The notes beneath the pieces are model-generated. The model made no database searches, had not been told where the DNA came from, and was given only the letters and a program-made list of their open reading frames with translations. From assembly GCA_903854805.1 (NCBI GenBank), contig CAINXK010000032.1:1-36289 (forward strand): 36,289 nt of DNA. Reading direction: 5' to 3'. The translations under genes and the position numbers were made by a program. Every line of letters starts with the position of its first letter. The first letter of the stretch is position 1. This document shows, one piece after another, positions 8,809 to 17,101 of this stretch. The DNA comes from an uncultured Anaerolineae bacterium (lineage in GTDB: Bacteria; Chloroflexota; Anaerolineae; Anaerolineales; Villigracilaceae).

Positions 8809-8821
8809 CGCTGAAACAGCG
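8809..8821. terminator. Small hairpin between convergent genes
   Basis: CGCTG-AAA-CAGCG forms a five-pair stem with a three-base loop between the queG stop and the stop of the convergent membrane-protein gene. There is no strong T run on either side, so it is a weak candidate for a bidirectional terminator. Confidence 0.25.
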
Positions 8822-10387
8822 CTATGGTTTTATCTGGAAGATCTTTGTCTTGCCAACATTCGCGATTAATTTCAGCCCTTCAGGCTGAAATTCTCCGGAA
8901 TATAGTTTGTCCAAAAAATTTGCGACTGCGTCCGCGCCTGGGGTGAGCACCAGGAACCTGATGTTATTAGCAGAACAGGCACTGATGAAAGTCTCCCACG
9001 AATCGGTGGGCATTTCTGGGAATTCCTGCCTGTAACCCCACAGCGAATAATTTTCCCAGCCCCCGTTCATAAATGGGCGGTAAGGTGGCATGTCTGGAAA
9101 ATATAATACAAATTTGTTTGTAAAAACTTCTGCCGGACTTCTCATACCTTTTGCAACAAGCCTGGTTTCAATGATGCGGAAATTCTCGCTTTGGCCTCTA
9201 TACAGGTTGAGAAAATCCCAATCGGTGGAAAACCAGCCGCTTCCCACCCACAAGGTTGCCGATGCCAGGATGACAACTGCCACAGTGCGGGCAATTTTTG
9301 AAAACGCCAGTACTTTTTGGCCGCGGCGCCATAATTCTACGCTCAGTAAACCGCTGCAGATAAATGCCATGCCCAAAATGGGAAAGGGTCCCCGATCTGA
9401 TGCAGATGTTCCAATTGCGACGGCAGCCGAGTAAGTGGGTATGGCGATCAGTGCAAACCAGGAAAATTTTTTAGCAAGGGGTTCACGCAAGAAGAATAAA
9501 CACAGCAGGGCTGGCAGCGCGTAATAAATAAGGGCCAGAAAAAGCGGGATGAATAATTCTATAAAACCGATTGGGTCTTTGAAAAACTGGTCTATCACCG
9601 AAAATGAATACACTTCAGGTGGAATATGCCACCAATTCATCATGCCGTGGAAAGTGATGTAGGCCGTAAAATTTTGGCTGTTTTCCAGTGCGCCATGCCC
9701 TGAAAATAAATTCGCGCCGACTTGGATCATATAAACCAGCGCGAGTGTGATTGGAATGGTTTTTCTCTTCCAGAGCGTTCGGACACCCAGCATGATGGAA
9801 TAGGCAAGAAGGATGGCTGCTGCTGAAACAATGCCATGGCTGCGAAAAAGAGCTGAAAAGCCAAAAAATAATCCAGACAGAATATCGTCTCGAACCTGGT
9901 GAACGCTGTGCTGATCCTGGAATTCATGCTTCCACAAGAAATAAATACCACCCATCGAAAATGCTGCCGCGCCAATATCCGGGCTGGTGGTGTTGGCGTA
10001 ATGAAAGAAGATGGGAAAGGAGATCGCTCCAACCAAGACTGCAAGCAGACTCCCGAACGATTTGGATATTAAGAAAAAGAGGCTTGAGAGCCAGCCCACG
10101 AACAACCCGGTAAGGGCAATACTAAGGGCAAAAGCAAAATAGGTAACGTACGAGTAAGGAATGAAATGCAATAGAAAAGGATAACCGATCGGAAAAAATC
10201 CATTGTAAAAAGATGCTGGTTCAGAAAAAGATAGATGCTTGCTGTAATAAAGGACCCCCCAAAAATCATTATGGGCCACCTGGAAACGCATATAAAAGCC
10301 GCAAATTGAAAATATAATCAGTGCAAACAGGAAGGTGAATGGAAATACAACTTGATTGTTGAAGGTAAGAGATTTGTTTTTTAGCAT
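8822..10387 (-). CDS. Polytopic membrane protein, probable GT-C glycosyltransferase
   Basis: A 521-residue membrane protein with about ten to twelve hydrophobic helices and a soluble C-terminal tail of roughly 120 residues. After the first helix an external loop has HNDFWGVLYYSK (from residue 39), then FYNGFFPIGYPFLLHF. The position of this acidic residue and the following aromatic-rich helix are as in GT39/GT87-like proteins. The tail includes ENFRIIETRL and a segment reading SACSANNIRFLVLTPGADAV. The start is supported by a GAGG six bases before the ATG on the minus strand. It stands alone, divergent from rdgB, and is fairly AT-rich like the 5180-6625 gene. Enzymatic activity is inferred from architecture only. 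Confidence 0.5.
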   Translation of the reverse strand: MLKNKSLTFNNQVVFPFTFLFALIIFSICGFYMRFQVAHNDFWGVLYYSKHLSFSEPASFYNGFFPIGYPFLLHFIPYSYVTYFAFALSIALTGLFVGWLSSLFFLISKSFGSLLAVLVGAISFPIFFHYANTTSPDIGAAAFSMGGIYFLWKHEFQDQHSVHQVRDDILSGLFFGFSALFRSHGIVSAAAILLAYSIMLGVRTLWKRKTIPITLALVYMIQVGANLFSGHGALENSQNFTAYITFHGMMNWWHIPPEVYSFSVIDQFFKDPIGFIELFIPLFLALIYYALPALLCLFFLREPLAKKFSWFALIAIPTYSAAVAIGTSASDRGPFPILGMAFICSGLLSVELWRRGQKVLAFSKIARTVAVVILASATLWVGSGWFSTDWDFLNLYRGQSENFRIIETRLVAKGMRSPAEVFTNKFVLYFPDMPPYRPFMNGGWENYSLWGYRQEFPEMPTDSWETFISACSANNIRFLVLTPGADAVANFLDKLYSGEFQPEGLKLIANVGKTKIFQIKP

Positions 10388-10611
10388 TTACTACCTCATC
10401 GAACCCAAAATTTACAAAGGGCTAACGGATTATAATGCATAAAAAATTGTCTAAATGGCAAGGATTTTGCCGGTAAACTTCTGAATGATTTGAAAGAAAT
10501 CTTTTTTCAATAGCTACCATCCCTGACAGGGGTTTATTCGCCGGTGTTGAATGCGGAAATGAATGTAAGCGTTGAGTCCCCAGGGCCGCACCAAGTAACA
10601 CCAGATCAGGC

Positions 10612-10640
10612 TTGACCGTTAACATTTATTCAGGTCAAAT
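10612..10640 (+). promoter_or_regulatory. Candidate sigma-70-type promoter for rdgB
   Basis: TTGACC (10612-10617) and TCAAAT (10635-10640) are separated by 17 bases and lie about 120 bases before the rdgB start. TTGACC is mirrored by GGTCAA at 10633-10638, so the same stretch is also an inverted repeat that could bind a dimeric regulator. The rest of the 371-base divergent spacer (10388-10758) shows no supported gene. Confidence 0.35.
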
Positions 10641-10758
10641 AGGATTGCAACAAAACTTTTGGATAGGGCTATCGGTTGAATTAGTTCGGTCTTTCTGATG
10701 TTAATGATGGATGGCAGTACAAAATTTTGATTTGTAAAAAAAGTCGAGGCATCTTTTA

Positions 10759-11367
10759 ATGCAAAAATTATTGATCGCAACAGGAAATTTCGGGAAGGTA
10801 AAGGAGCTCCAGATCTTGCTTGCAAGCCTGGATGTGCAGTTGGTTACGCCAGCTGAGGTCGGGTTGAATTTGGATGTGCTCGAAGACGGCGAAACTTATG
10901 CAGAAAACGCCGGAAAAAAAGCCCTGGCTTACAGCCAGGCCAGCGGATTGATCGCATTTGCGGATGATTCTGGTCTGGAAGTAGACGCACTGGGTGGAGC
11001 GCCGGGGTTGTATTCAGCACGCTATTCACCACTGCCAGGAGCTAAGCTTGCCACGGATGCCGACCGGCGGGCATATATGTTAAAAAACCTGTCTGGCAAG
11101 CCGCGCCCCTGGACGGCTCACTTCCATGCCACGATTGCGATTGGTCGGCTGGATGGTCCACTGCTTTTTGCAGAAGGAAATTGTTTTGGAGAGATTATTC
11201 CTGAAGAGCGCGGAGATAATGGCTTTGGGTATGATCCGATCTTTTTTATCCCCGAAACAAACCGTACCATGGCAGAGTTATCCATGGATGAGAAAAATCG
11301 CTTGAGCCATCGCGCCCTGGCGGTGAAAAATGCGCTGCCACTTTTACAAATGCTATTAAAGGGTTGA
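10759..11367 (+). CDS. rdgB: XTP/dITP diphosphatase (RdgB/HAM1 family)
   Basis: A 202-residue cytoplasmic pyrophosphatase that hydrolyses non-canonical purine nucleotides (ITP, dITP, XTP) to monophosphates and keeps them out of nucleic acids. The family motifs are all present in order: LLIATGNFGKVKEL at the N-terminus, FADDSGLEVDALGGAPGLYSARY around residues 70-90, DNGFGYDPIFF, and the C-terminal MDEKNRLSHRALAV. Length is typical. A GAGG lies nine bases before the ATG. It converges on the alpha/beta hydrolase gene with a 69-base gap and shows no operon partner. Confidence 0.97.
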   Translation: MQKLLIATGNFGKVKELQILLASLDVQLVTPAEVGLNLDVLEDGETYAENAGKKALAYSQASGLIAFADDSGLEVDALGGAPGLYSARYSPLPGAKLATDADRRAYMLKNLSGKPRPWTAHFHATIAIGRLDGPLLFAEGNCFGEIIPEERGDNGFGYDPIFFIPETNRTMAELSMDEKNRLSHRALAVKNALPLLQMLLKG

Positions 11368-11436
11368 TGGCAGCGGCAGCATGTTGGGGCACCCCATGAT
11401 ATTTAATTTTCTCCGCCAGGAGCATGCGCAACAAGT

Positions 11437-12219
11437 TTATAGATTCGAGCCACCGGGCTGGTAAGTAATGCTGTTCAGGAATAAATTCAACGAATTGGCA
11501 ACCATCAAGGGCTGTTCCAACATGACCATATGCCCGGCTCCATCAATGACATGCAGCATGGATTTTTTAATGCGACCGTGCATGGCCTCAGAGTAGCGCA
11601 CAGGGGTCATCCTGTCTTCAGATCCGCAGATGATTAAAGCAGGCGCTTTTATGCGGCCTTGCATGCTGGTTTCATCGAAGACATCGCAGGCCATAAAATC
11701 GCCGTGGAGGACTGGGTAGCGGATCTCTGCCATGCGCTCGGCGGCCAATTCTTTGGTGCGCGGATCGGTATGGGGCCCAAACGCCAGGTTTGTGATTGAT
11801 TTGATGCAAAGTGGTAACGTGGCTGCGACGGATGAGCTTGAGAGCAAGTCGGATGAAACATGCAGGCGTGGGGCGGTTCCAATCAGCCCCAAACCGAGCG
11901 TCCGGCTGGGATGATGAATGCCCAGCCAGAGTGCTACGGCACCACCCATGGAGTGACCAACAAAGACAGCCTTCTGGATTTTGAGGGCTTCCATAAATTC
12001 AATCACACTGCGGGCATAATCAGCGATGGATTGGCGCCCAATACCTTCAGATTTTCCATGTCCGGGCAGATCAATCGCGTAAATACGCTGATCTTTCAGC
12101 CGTCGGATTTCAGGGGGCCAGTGCAGATGATTGCCGCCGGCACCATGTATCAGAATAACTGCCGGCCGTGCCCAATGACCGCCGTTATCGAAGTAGTACA
12201 AACCTGTTGTAAGTGGCAT
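11437..12219 (-). CDS. Alpha/beta-fold hydrolase
   Basis: A 260-residue cytoplasmic hydrolase. HGAGGN (residues 25-30) forms the oxyanion region and the nucleophile elbow is GHSMGG with Ser90. The acid is probably Asp202 in CGSEDRMTP and the base His230 in GAGHMVMLEQP, giving a complete triad. A cap domain occupies about residues 115-190. The start is well supported by AAGGA five bases ahead of the ATG on the minus strand. The family covers esterases, lipases, haloperoxidases and C-C bond hydrolases; nothing in the sequence fixes the substrate, and the neighbours give no hint. Confidence 0.88.
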   Translation of the reverse strand: MPLTTGLYYFDNGGHWARPAVILIHGAGGNHLHWPPEIRRLKDQRIYAIDLPGHGKSEGIGRQSIADYARSVIEFMEALKIQKAVFVGHSMGGAVALWLGIHHPSRTLGLGLIGTAPRLHVSSDLLSSSSVAATLPLCIKSITNLAFGPHTDPRTKELAAERMAEIRYPVLHGDFMACDVFDETSMQGRIKAPALIICGSEDRMTPVRYSEAMHGRIKKSMLHVIDGAGHMVMLEQPLMVANSLNLFLNSITYQPGGSNL

Positions 12220-12729
12220 ATTTCCTTAAGGAAGAACATAGGATTTTGACGAGAAAAATTAACTGGCAATTGACTGCGTAACTTGCTATCGGTGTCCAGA
12301 CCTATTCCCCCGGCCCCCTTCCCGAAACAGGAAGGGGGAGCAAAGCAGCCATAAATTACAGGTTTTTGCTTCAAAACGGGCAGAGAAAAGCGTTGGAGAC
12401 AAAGGGTGTTTGAGTAGCAATCGTGTCCTGGCGCTGATAGGATCGCAAATTATGCGGTACTGCATTAAATGTATTTGTATTTATTCACGGCTCATCGGTT
12501 TTGTTTTTTGACATGCTGATTTTTGCTGTGCGGACCGCTGCGTGTGGTAATAAAGGGTTTGCCTGGTAAGTAGTCTTCCGCTAATCTGATGAGAGCCTAT
12601 TTTTTGTGGCTATTTTGGGAAAGTTCTTCTACAAAATAATCACCCGTGGGGCAGTCCATTGATTTTGGTTTCGATGGGCGTGGTGCTTAGACCGGAGCCT
12701 GGATGGTGGTGAGTAAGCAGCTGTGTTTA
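12220..12729. other. 510-base spacer without a supported gene
   Basis: This gap lies upstream of the hydrolase gene and downstream of the histidine kinase gene, both on the minus strand. It contains the G/C-rich palindrome at 12314-12338 and otherwise AT-rich sequence with runs of T. I see no coding region or known RNA in it. A weak AGCC/GGCT inverted repeat with a T-rich loop near 12594-12613 could be part of a terminator, but the stem is short. Confidence 0.5.
12314..12338. repeat. G/C-rich palindromic hairpin (dispersed-repeat type)
   Basis: CCCCCTTCC (12314-12322) pairs perfectly with GGAAGGGGG (12330-12338) around the seven-base loop CGAAACA. It is flanked by CCCCCGG on the left and AGCAAAG on the right. 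Short palindromes of this CCCCCTTCCC/GGGAAGGGGG type are common dispersed intergenic repeats in many bacterial genomes. Only one copy is present here, and it has no T tract of a classic terminator. Confidence 0.5.
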
Positions 12730-14520
12730 TTATGAACTGGTATTTGGGTTTTCCTGTTTATCGCGGGCGTTGTTGAGCAGGTCAGAGGCTTCTTCGGTGA
12801 GTGGGATGAAGACCTGGATCCTGGTGCCTTTGCCAGGTGATGTGTGAATATTTAAGACGCCATTGACCAGTTCGGTGCGTTCGCGCAAATTTACCATTCC
12901 GAGACTGCCGCGCTTATCGTAAGATTTGTTGATTTCTTCCAGATCGAAGCCGACACCGTTATCGGAAATCTCAAGGAAGGCAATTTCAGGATGCTTGGGC
13001 AGCGGATTCAGCCGGACCCATATTTGCGGTGCTTTGGCGTGTTTGCGGGCATTGTTGACAGCTTCTTCGGCTATATAAAAAATTACCCCGCTTTTCCCCA
13101 TTTCAATCTGGCTGGCAAGTTTTTCATCCACCTGGATGTTGACTTCCTGATTGTAGGTTTCATGCATTTTGTCAGCGTTGGCTTGTAATGCAGCCATCAG
13201 GCCCTGCGATTCGAGTACCAGCGGGCGAAGTGTGAATAACATATGCCTGATTTCCTTGGTTGTGCGCCGGGCCAGTTCCTCGATTTTTACCAGTTCTTCC
13301 AGGGCAGAAGCCGGGTCGCGTTCGATCATCCGCCGTGCCAGGCTGACGCGCATGGCGATGGCTGCCACAGATTGGGTTGGACCATCATGCAGATCACGGG
13401 CCAGTTTTTTGCGAGCTTCTTCCTGGACTTCCACCATGCGTTCTTTTTCATCAGCCAGATCCTGGTACAGGCGGGCATTCTGGATGGCGATGATCGCCTG
13501 GCGGCCAACAATGGCTAAAACATCACAGCGTTCGCGGTTAAAGTAGCCCGGGGTTGGGTGCCCAAAGATCATTACGCCATAAACATTGTAACCACTGCGC
13601 ATGGGCAGGCAATAAACAGATTTGCATTGCGATAATCCAATCACGCGGCTTAATTCAGGATCTTTCGATAAGCCTTCGGTGACAAGTGGTTCGCCTTCTT
13701 CGATGACCTGTGCCAGGATGCCTTCTTTGGCCGGAAAGGTGGCGCGTAAATCGGTCTGAGTGAAGCGCCGCGCTGAACCAACGATCAATTGTGCATTCTG
13801 AAATAGTAAGACTGCGCTGGCAAAACCAAGATCAGCCGGGACGGTATCCTGGGTTGGATCTGTATCTTCGACATGCAAGGCGTTGACGCTTAAATCAAGG
13901 GCCGAATCAAGAACACGTTTATAGCTGAGAGTGGATGTTAGCGTGGAAGAAAGGTTATAGATGGCTCGCAGCCGGTCGGTATCCACCATTTGCTGTTTTT
14001 CGCGTTGGGTCAGTTGTTTTTTCCGTTCGGACTGCAGCTGGTTGTAGGTTTGCTGGCTGATATAACCAAATAAGCCGCCCAGGGCGAGTGTGGCAGCCGC
14101 TCCAATGCTGACTAATAGAATATTGCTGGTGTGGAATAAAATGTCAACCGTTTCGACGGCCACCATGAAGGCAGCTGCCAGCAATCCACCCTTGAGATTG
14201 TAATAAAGACTGCTGCTGAAGAGTGGCAGCAGAACGATCCAGGCCGCCGGGCCCATCAAGCCACCTGCCACCCAGAAGAACAGGGCTGCAATGGAAAGAT
14301 CCATGGCAATACAGATTTCCCGGTGAAACTTGAGGCGGCGGCTCTGACCAGCCAACCACATCAGGAGCGCGTTCCAGATGACCAGTACAACCAGTAGTAG
14401 ATTCCCAGGTGATATGAGCGCTCCCGCCAGAGAGAGAGAGACCGTTGTTCCAAGCAAAATAACCCAGCGCAGTGAAACTACATACCAATCAACCAGGTAA
14501 GGGGAGTCAGAACGATTCAT
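12730..14520 (-). CDS. Membrane sensor histidine kinase with GAF domain (NarX/LiaS/DegS-type, HisKA_3)
   Basis: A 596-residue two-component sensor kinase. Five or six N-terminal hydrophobic helices (about residues 15-155) form the membrane sensor. A coiled linker (160-185) leads to a GAF domain (about 185-352) with the typical NARLYQDLADE exit helix. The HisKA_3 dimerisation region has the H-box RDLHDGPTQ with phospho-acceptor His378. The HATPase part has the N-box EEAVNNARKHA (485-495), DNGVGFD (520-526) and GSLGMVNLRER (538-548). This kinase class normally partners a LuxR/NarL-type response regulator, but none is adjacent. AGGA lies about four bases before the ATG. The signal cannot be read from the sequence. 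Confidence 0.95.
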   Translation of the reverse strand: MNRSDSPYLVDWYVVSLRWVILLGTTVSLSLAGALISPGNLLLVVLVIWNALLMWLAGQSRRLKFHREICIAMDLSIAALFFWVAGGLMGPAAWIVLLPLFSSSLYYNLKGGLLAAAFMVAVETVDILFHTSNILLVSIGAAATLALGGLFGYISQQTYNQLQSERKKQLTQREKQQMVDTDRLRAIYNLSSTLTSTLSYKRVLDSALDLSVNALHVEDTDPTQDTVPADLGFASAVLLFQNAQLIVGSARRFTQTDLRATFPAKEGILAQVIEEGEPLVTEGLSKDPELSRVIGLSQCKSVYCLPMRSGYNVYGVMIFGHPTPGYFNRERCDVLAIVGRQAIIAIQNARLYQDLADEKERMVEVQEEARKKLARDLHDGPTQSVAAIAMRVSLARRMIERDPASALEELVKIEELARRTTKEIRHMLFTLRPLVLESQGLMAALQANADKMHETYNQEVNIQVDEKLASQIEMGKSGVIFYIAEEAVNNARKHAKAPQIWVRLNPLPKHPEIAFLEISDNGVGFDLEEINKSYDKRGSLGMVNLRERTELVNGVLNIHTSPGKGTRIQVFIPLTEEASDLLNNARDKQENPNTSS

Positions 14521-14890
14521 ATATCCTAATAATAACCGAATCTGGCCTGTTTATGATAAAAGAGGGGTTCAAAAACCAAAAATATATAATTCGCGTCAAT
14601 AAAATTTGCGGAAATCCCTGACAAAAACAGTAGAAAAGGACTTTTGTGGGAAATGTAGTTGTGATACCACTGGACAGCACCAAATGATTGTTATGGATGC
14701 GGTCACCTGATTGTATCTCACGGCTCCTTGCAGTTTGGAAGGCATGCTTGCAATCCTGATCGGAGTGATTGTGGCATCTGTACTAGAGTTTGGCTTGATG
14801 ATGATCGTCGGTTTATCGGTCCGGCAAGTTCAAGCCAAAAATCTGCCCAAGAACGGATAATCATTTTTTGCCAAGCGGGTAAGGTGCAAA
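14521..14890. other. 370-base spacer between kinase and peptidase genes
   Basis: The kinase-proximal end is AT-rich and includes TTGACG on the minus strand (14594-14599), a possible -35 without a matching -10 at normal distance. The other half contains a 38-codon plus-strand ORF, listed separately. Nothing else was recognised. Confidence 0.4.
14744..14860 (+). CDS. Possible small single-span membrane protein (38 aa)
   Basis: An ATG-to-TAA frame encodes a 38-residue peptide. It starts with MLAILIGVIVASVLEFGLMM, continues with a hydrophobic IVGLSV, and ends in the polar tail RQVQAKNLPKNG. This is the classical layout of a small single-pass membrane protein: a hydrophobic stretch of ~25 residues with one Glu, then a basic tail. 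It lies alone in the spacer, antisense to the flanking genes. The GGAAGG before the ATG is only one base away, which is too close; a TTG six bases earlier is an alternative start. It could be chance. No family is recognised. Confidence 0.3.
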   Translation: MLAILIGVIVASVLEFGLMMIVGLSVRQVQAKNLPKNG

Positions 14891-16306
14891 TTATGGGACG
14901 ACCAAGGTGTTAAGCCAGGTGTCAAATGATGACCTTAGTTTCTGTCCGCTAATTTGTTCGGCTAGGTCAATAAAGTCGTCGGTGCCTGCATTGCTAAAGC
15001 CGAAGCGATCCAGATAGGTGCGCAGGATTTTGGAATAGGCAGCCTCTCCCACTTTTAGCCGCAATGCATGGAAGACTAATGCTCCACCTTTATAAACTGC
15101 GAGATTGTATAAAGCATTCTTTGGGGGTTGCCCAATCAGGACTGATGGGATATATAACGCCGATTTTGATTTAACAAATTGTCTAAGAACCTTCAGCTCT
15201 TTGTCCCGATGGATCCACAGCCATTCAGTATAAAAGGCCATGCCTTCCTTGAGCCAAATCTCACGCCAATTCTTCAGACTGACGTAATCCCCAAACCATT
15301 GATGAGCCAGCTCGTGGATGATTACATTTTCTTCGGCCATTCTAGGATTTGGACAGTGTAGGCTGAGAGTTTGGGCTTCAAGGGCCTGACCCATACCGGC
15401 GCAAATCGGTGAGTCATTGTCCGCGATCACTACACCATACTCAGCAAACGGATAATTTCCGTAAATTCCGTTAAGGTATTTCATCATTTCAGGGAGCGCA
15501 TCAAAGTTCTTGCGAAGCTCTTCCGGGTAATTTGTGGGAAAATAACTGCGGATCAAGACGTTGTTTGGCCCTTGAGCTGTGATTATCGTATATTTGTCAA
15601 TATTGATGGAAGCCAGATAGCTGGCCATGGGTTTGTCCATTTCCCAGATAAACTCTGTTTTCTGGCTGGTACTCCTGGTTCGTTTCAACGTCCCGTTGGC
15701 AGCTACCACCCATGGCTGGGGGACCGTAATAGCGAACGTAAAAGTAGCTTTGTCTCTGGGATGGTTGTTATTCGGAAACCAGGTGGATGCGCCATCTGGT
15801 TCGTTAAAAACATTGATCACTCCATCCGGGGCATGCTCCCATCCCACCATGGATGGAGTCGCAGCTGATTCGATGGGTTGCGGGCTGCCGTGATATGCCA
15901 CCGTTACGGAAAAAATTTGCTTTACATCGAGTGGGCTGGCAGGCAGGATAATCAGTTCTGAGTCTTTTCGGGTAAAAGTCGTGGCTTTGCCATCCACACT
16001 GATTGCATCCACGATTAATCCTTGAAAATCAAGGTTAAAGGTCGCTAGGCGCTCAAGTGCCAGAGCTGTGATACGGGTTGAGCCTTTGATGTTATTTGCC
16101 AACGGGTCGACATCCAGCGAGATGGCATAATCCTGGACATCGTAACCCCCGTTGCCAAGCCCTGGATAATACTGGTCACCGATCCCGGCCGCACCTTTGA
16201 TTGGCTGTGCCTGGCAGGCTGCTGTTACAATAAGCAAAAAGATTAGAATTACTATGTTGGTGGAACGACTGCAAAACCCAGCTCGGTGAAGAAATGTTTT
16301 ACTCAT
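14891..16306 (-). CDS. M1 family (gluzincin) metallopeptidase lipoprotein
   Basis: A 471-residue exported zinc aminopeptidase-type protein. The signal peptide ends in the lipobox VTAAC (Cys31), so it should be anchored outside the cytoplasmic membrane. An N-terminal beta-rich domain (about 50-245) precedes the catalytic domain. Zinc ligands are in HELAHQWFGD (His331, His335) and WLKEGMAFY (Glu354), with general base Glu332. The substrate-binding GAMEN motif appears as QALEAQ around residues 307-312, keeping the Glu. A later YKGGALVF fits the catalytic-Tyr region. The protein is shorter than full aminopeptidase N because it lacks the large C-terminal helical domain. AAGGA lies five bases before the ATG. 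It is 54 bases after a sulfotransferase gene and may be the last gene of the glycan operon. Confidence 0.93.
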   Translation of the reverse strand: MSKTFLHRAGFCSRSTNIVILIFLLIVTAACQAQPIKGAAGIGDQYYPGLGNGGYDVQDYAISLDVDPLANNIKGSTRITALALERLATFNLDFQGLIVDAISVDGKATTFTRKDSELIILPASPLDVKQIFSVTVAYHGSPQPIESAATPSMVGWEHAPDGVINVFNEPDGASTWFPNNNHPRDKATFTFAITVPQPWVVAANGTLKRTRSTSQKTEFIWEMDKPMASYLASINIDKYTIITAQGPNNVLIRSYFPTNYPEELRKNFDALPEMMKYLNGIYGNYPFAEYGVVIADNDSPICAGMGQALEAQTLSLHCPNPRMAEENVIIHELAHQWFGDYVSLKNWREIWLKEGMAFYTEWLWIHRDKELKVLRQFVKSKSALYIPSVLIGQPPKNALYNLAVYKGGALVFHALRLKVGEAAYSKILRTYLDRFGFSNAGTDDFIDLAEQISGQKLRSSFDTWLNTLVVP

Positions 16307-16360
16307 GGCGGTCCTTATTCAATTCCGGCGATCATCCCGAAATTGACCATCGGTTTTCAT

Positions 16361-17101
16361 TTAGATTTCGTACCCCATTTTTTTTAGGGTGCCGCCAAAT
16401 TTTTCAGAGAGGATTTTTTGTTCATCGTTTGAGTAGCGTTCGCGAAAGCGCCCGACCTGGCCTTTAAAGAAATGTGTGCCTTGCTGACCCTGAACTTGAC
16501 CGGCTGGACGGTACTTTTCGACCACACCTTTGACTGCCTCATTCTGTGGGGTGCGCTGCACGCCCAGAAAAAGGACGAGTTTTTCGGCCTCGCTGTCGTA
16601 GTTTTGCAGCAAGTCTTCGTAACGTGATTTCAGAACGCCAGGAACCTGCATCCATTTTTCCCAGTCCTGAACGTACTCCGTAAAAAAGTCCATTGTTTTT
16701 TGGAAATCTGTCAGGTGGGAAAAAGCGTTTGGCCGGCCTTGTTTTTCCAGGACGCGTTTGCCGTAATCAAAGGCTGAGAGCATTGCATCGCGTGGGTCGC
16801 GGTAAATATAGGTGGTGCGGATGAGCCCGCCCTGGATCATTGCTCTGGCCCAGATGGTTGGTCCCGAGTGGGCTTTGATGACAAAGGTGTGGCCGGCGAG
16901 TGCCGGCCGGGCTACCATGATCAGCCGCCGGGCACTCAGCACACCTATGTTGCAGTTCACATCAGTGAGGATATTTTGTAAACCAAACCTGGCCCTGATA
17001 TCGCGCGCATCGTCGCAGCCTGTTGTGGCCATCAGGTCATGCACAAGGTTATAGTGCCAACCTGAGCCGGCGCGCGGCATGCCTACAGAAAGAATAATCA
17101 T
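16361..17101 (-). CDS. Sulfotransferase-family protein
   Basis: A 246-residue PAPS-dependent sulfotransferase-like protein. The 5'-phosphosulfate loop is PRAGSGW (residues 9-15). The 3'-phosphate site is IYRDPRDAMLSAF (from residue 99), and VIKAHSG supplies a histidine (His78) at the usual catalytic position. The end of the domain has the frequent LKSRYEDLLQ helix. The N-terminus starts directly with the first beta strand, so the protein is cytoplasmic. Its start overlaps the stop of the O-antigen-ligase-like gene by four bases (ATGA), which ties it to polysaccharide assembly. A carbohydrate acceptor is inferred from context. It differs clearly from the second sulfotransferase of the locus (32229-33122). 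Confidence 0.85.
   Translation of the reverse strand: MIILSVGMPRAGSGWHYNLVHDLMATTGCDDARDIRARFGLQNILTDVNCNIGVLSARRLIMVARPALAGHTFVIKAHSGPTIWARAMIQGGLIRTTYIYRDPRDAMLSAFDYGKRVLEKQGRPNAFSHLTDFQKTMDFFTEYVQDWEKWMQVPGVLKSRYEDLLQNYDSEAEKLVLFLGVQRTPQNEAVKGVVEKYRPAGQVQGQQGTHFFKGQVGRFRERYSNDEQKILSEKFGGTLKKMGYEI

Noticed and set aside
10422..10625. 67-codon minus-strand frame in the rdgB spacer
   Set aside because: It has no domain, no ribosome binding site and spans the region better read as promoter and leader.
11385..11402. TGGGG-CA-CCCCA palindrome between rdgB and the hydrolase gene
   Set aside because: The loop would be only two bases if fully paired and there is no T tract, so it cannot act as a normal terminator.
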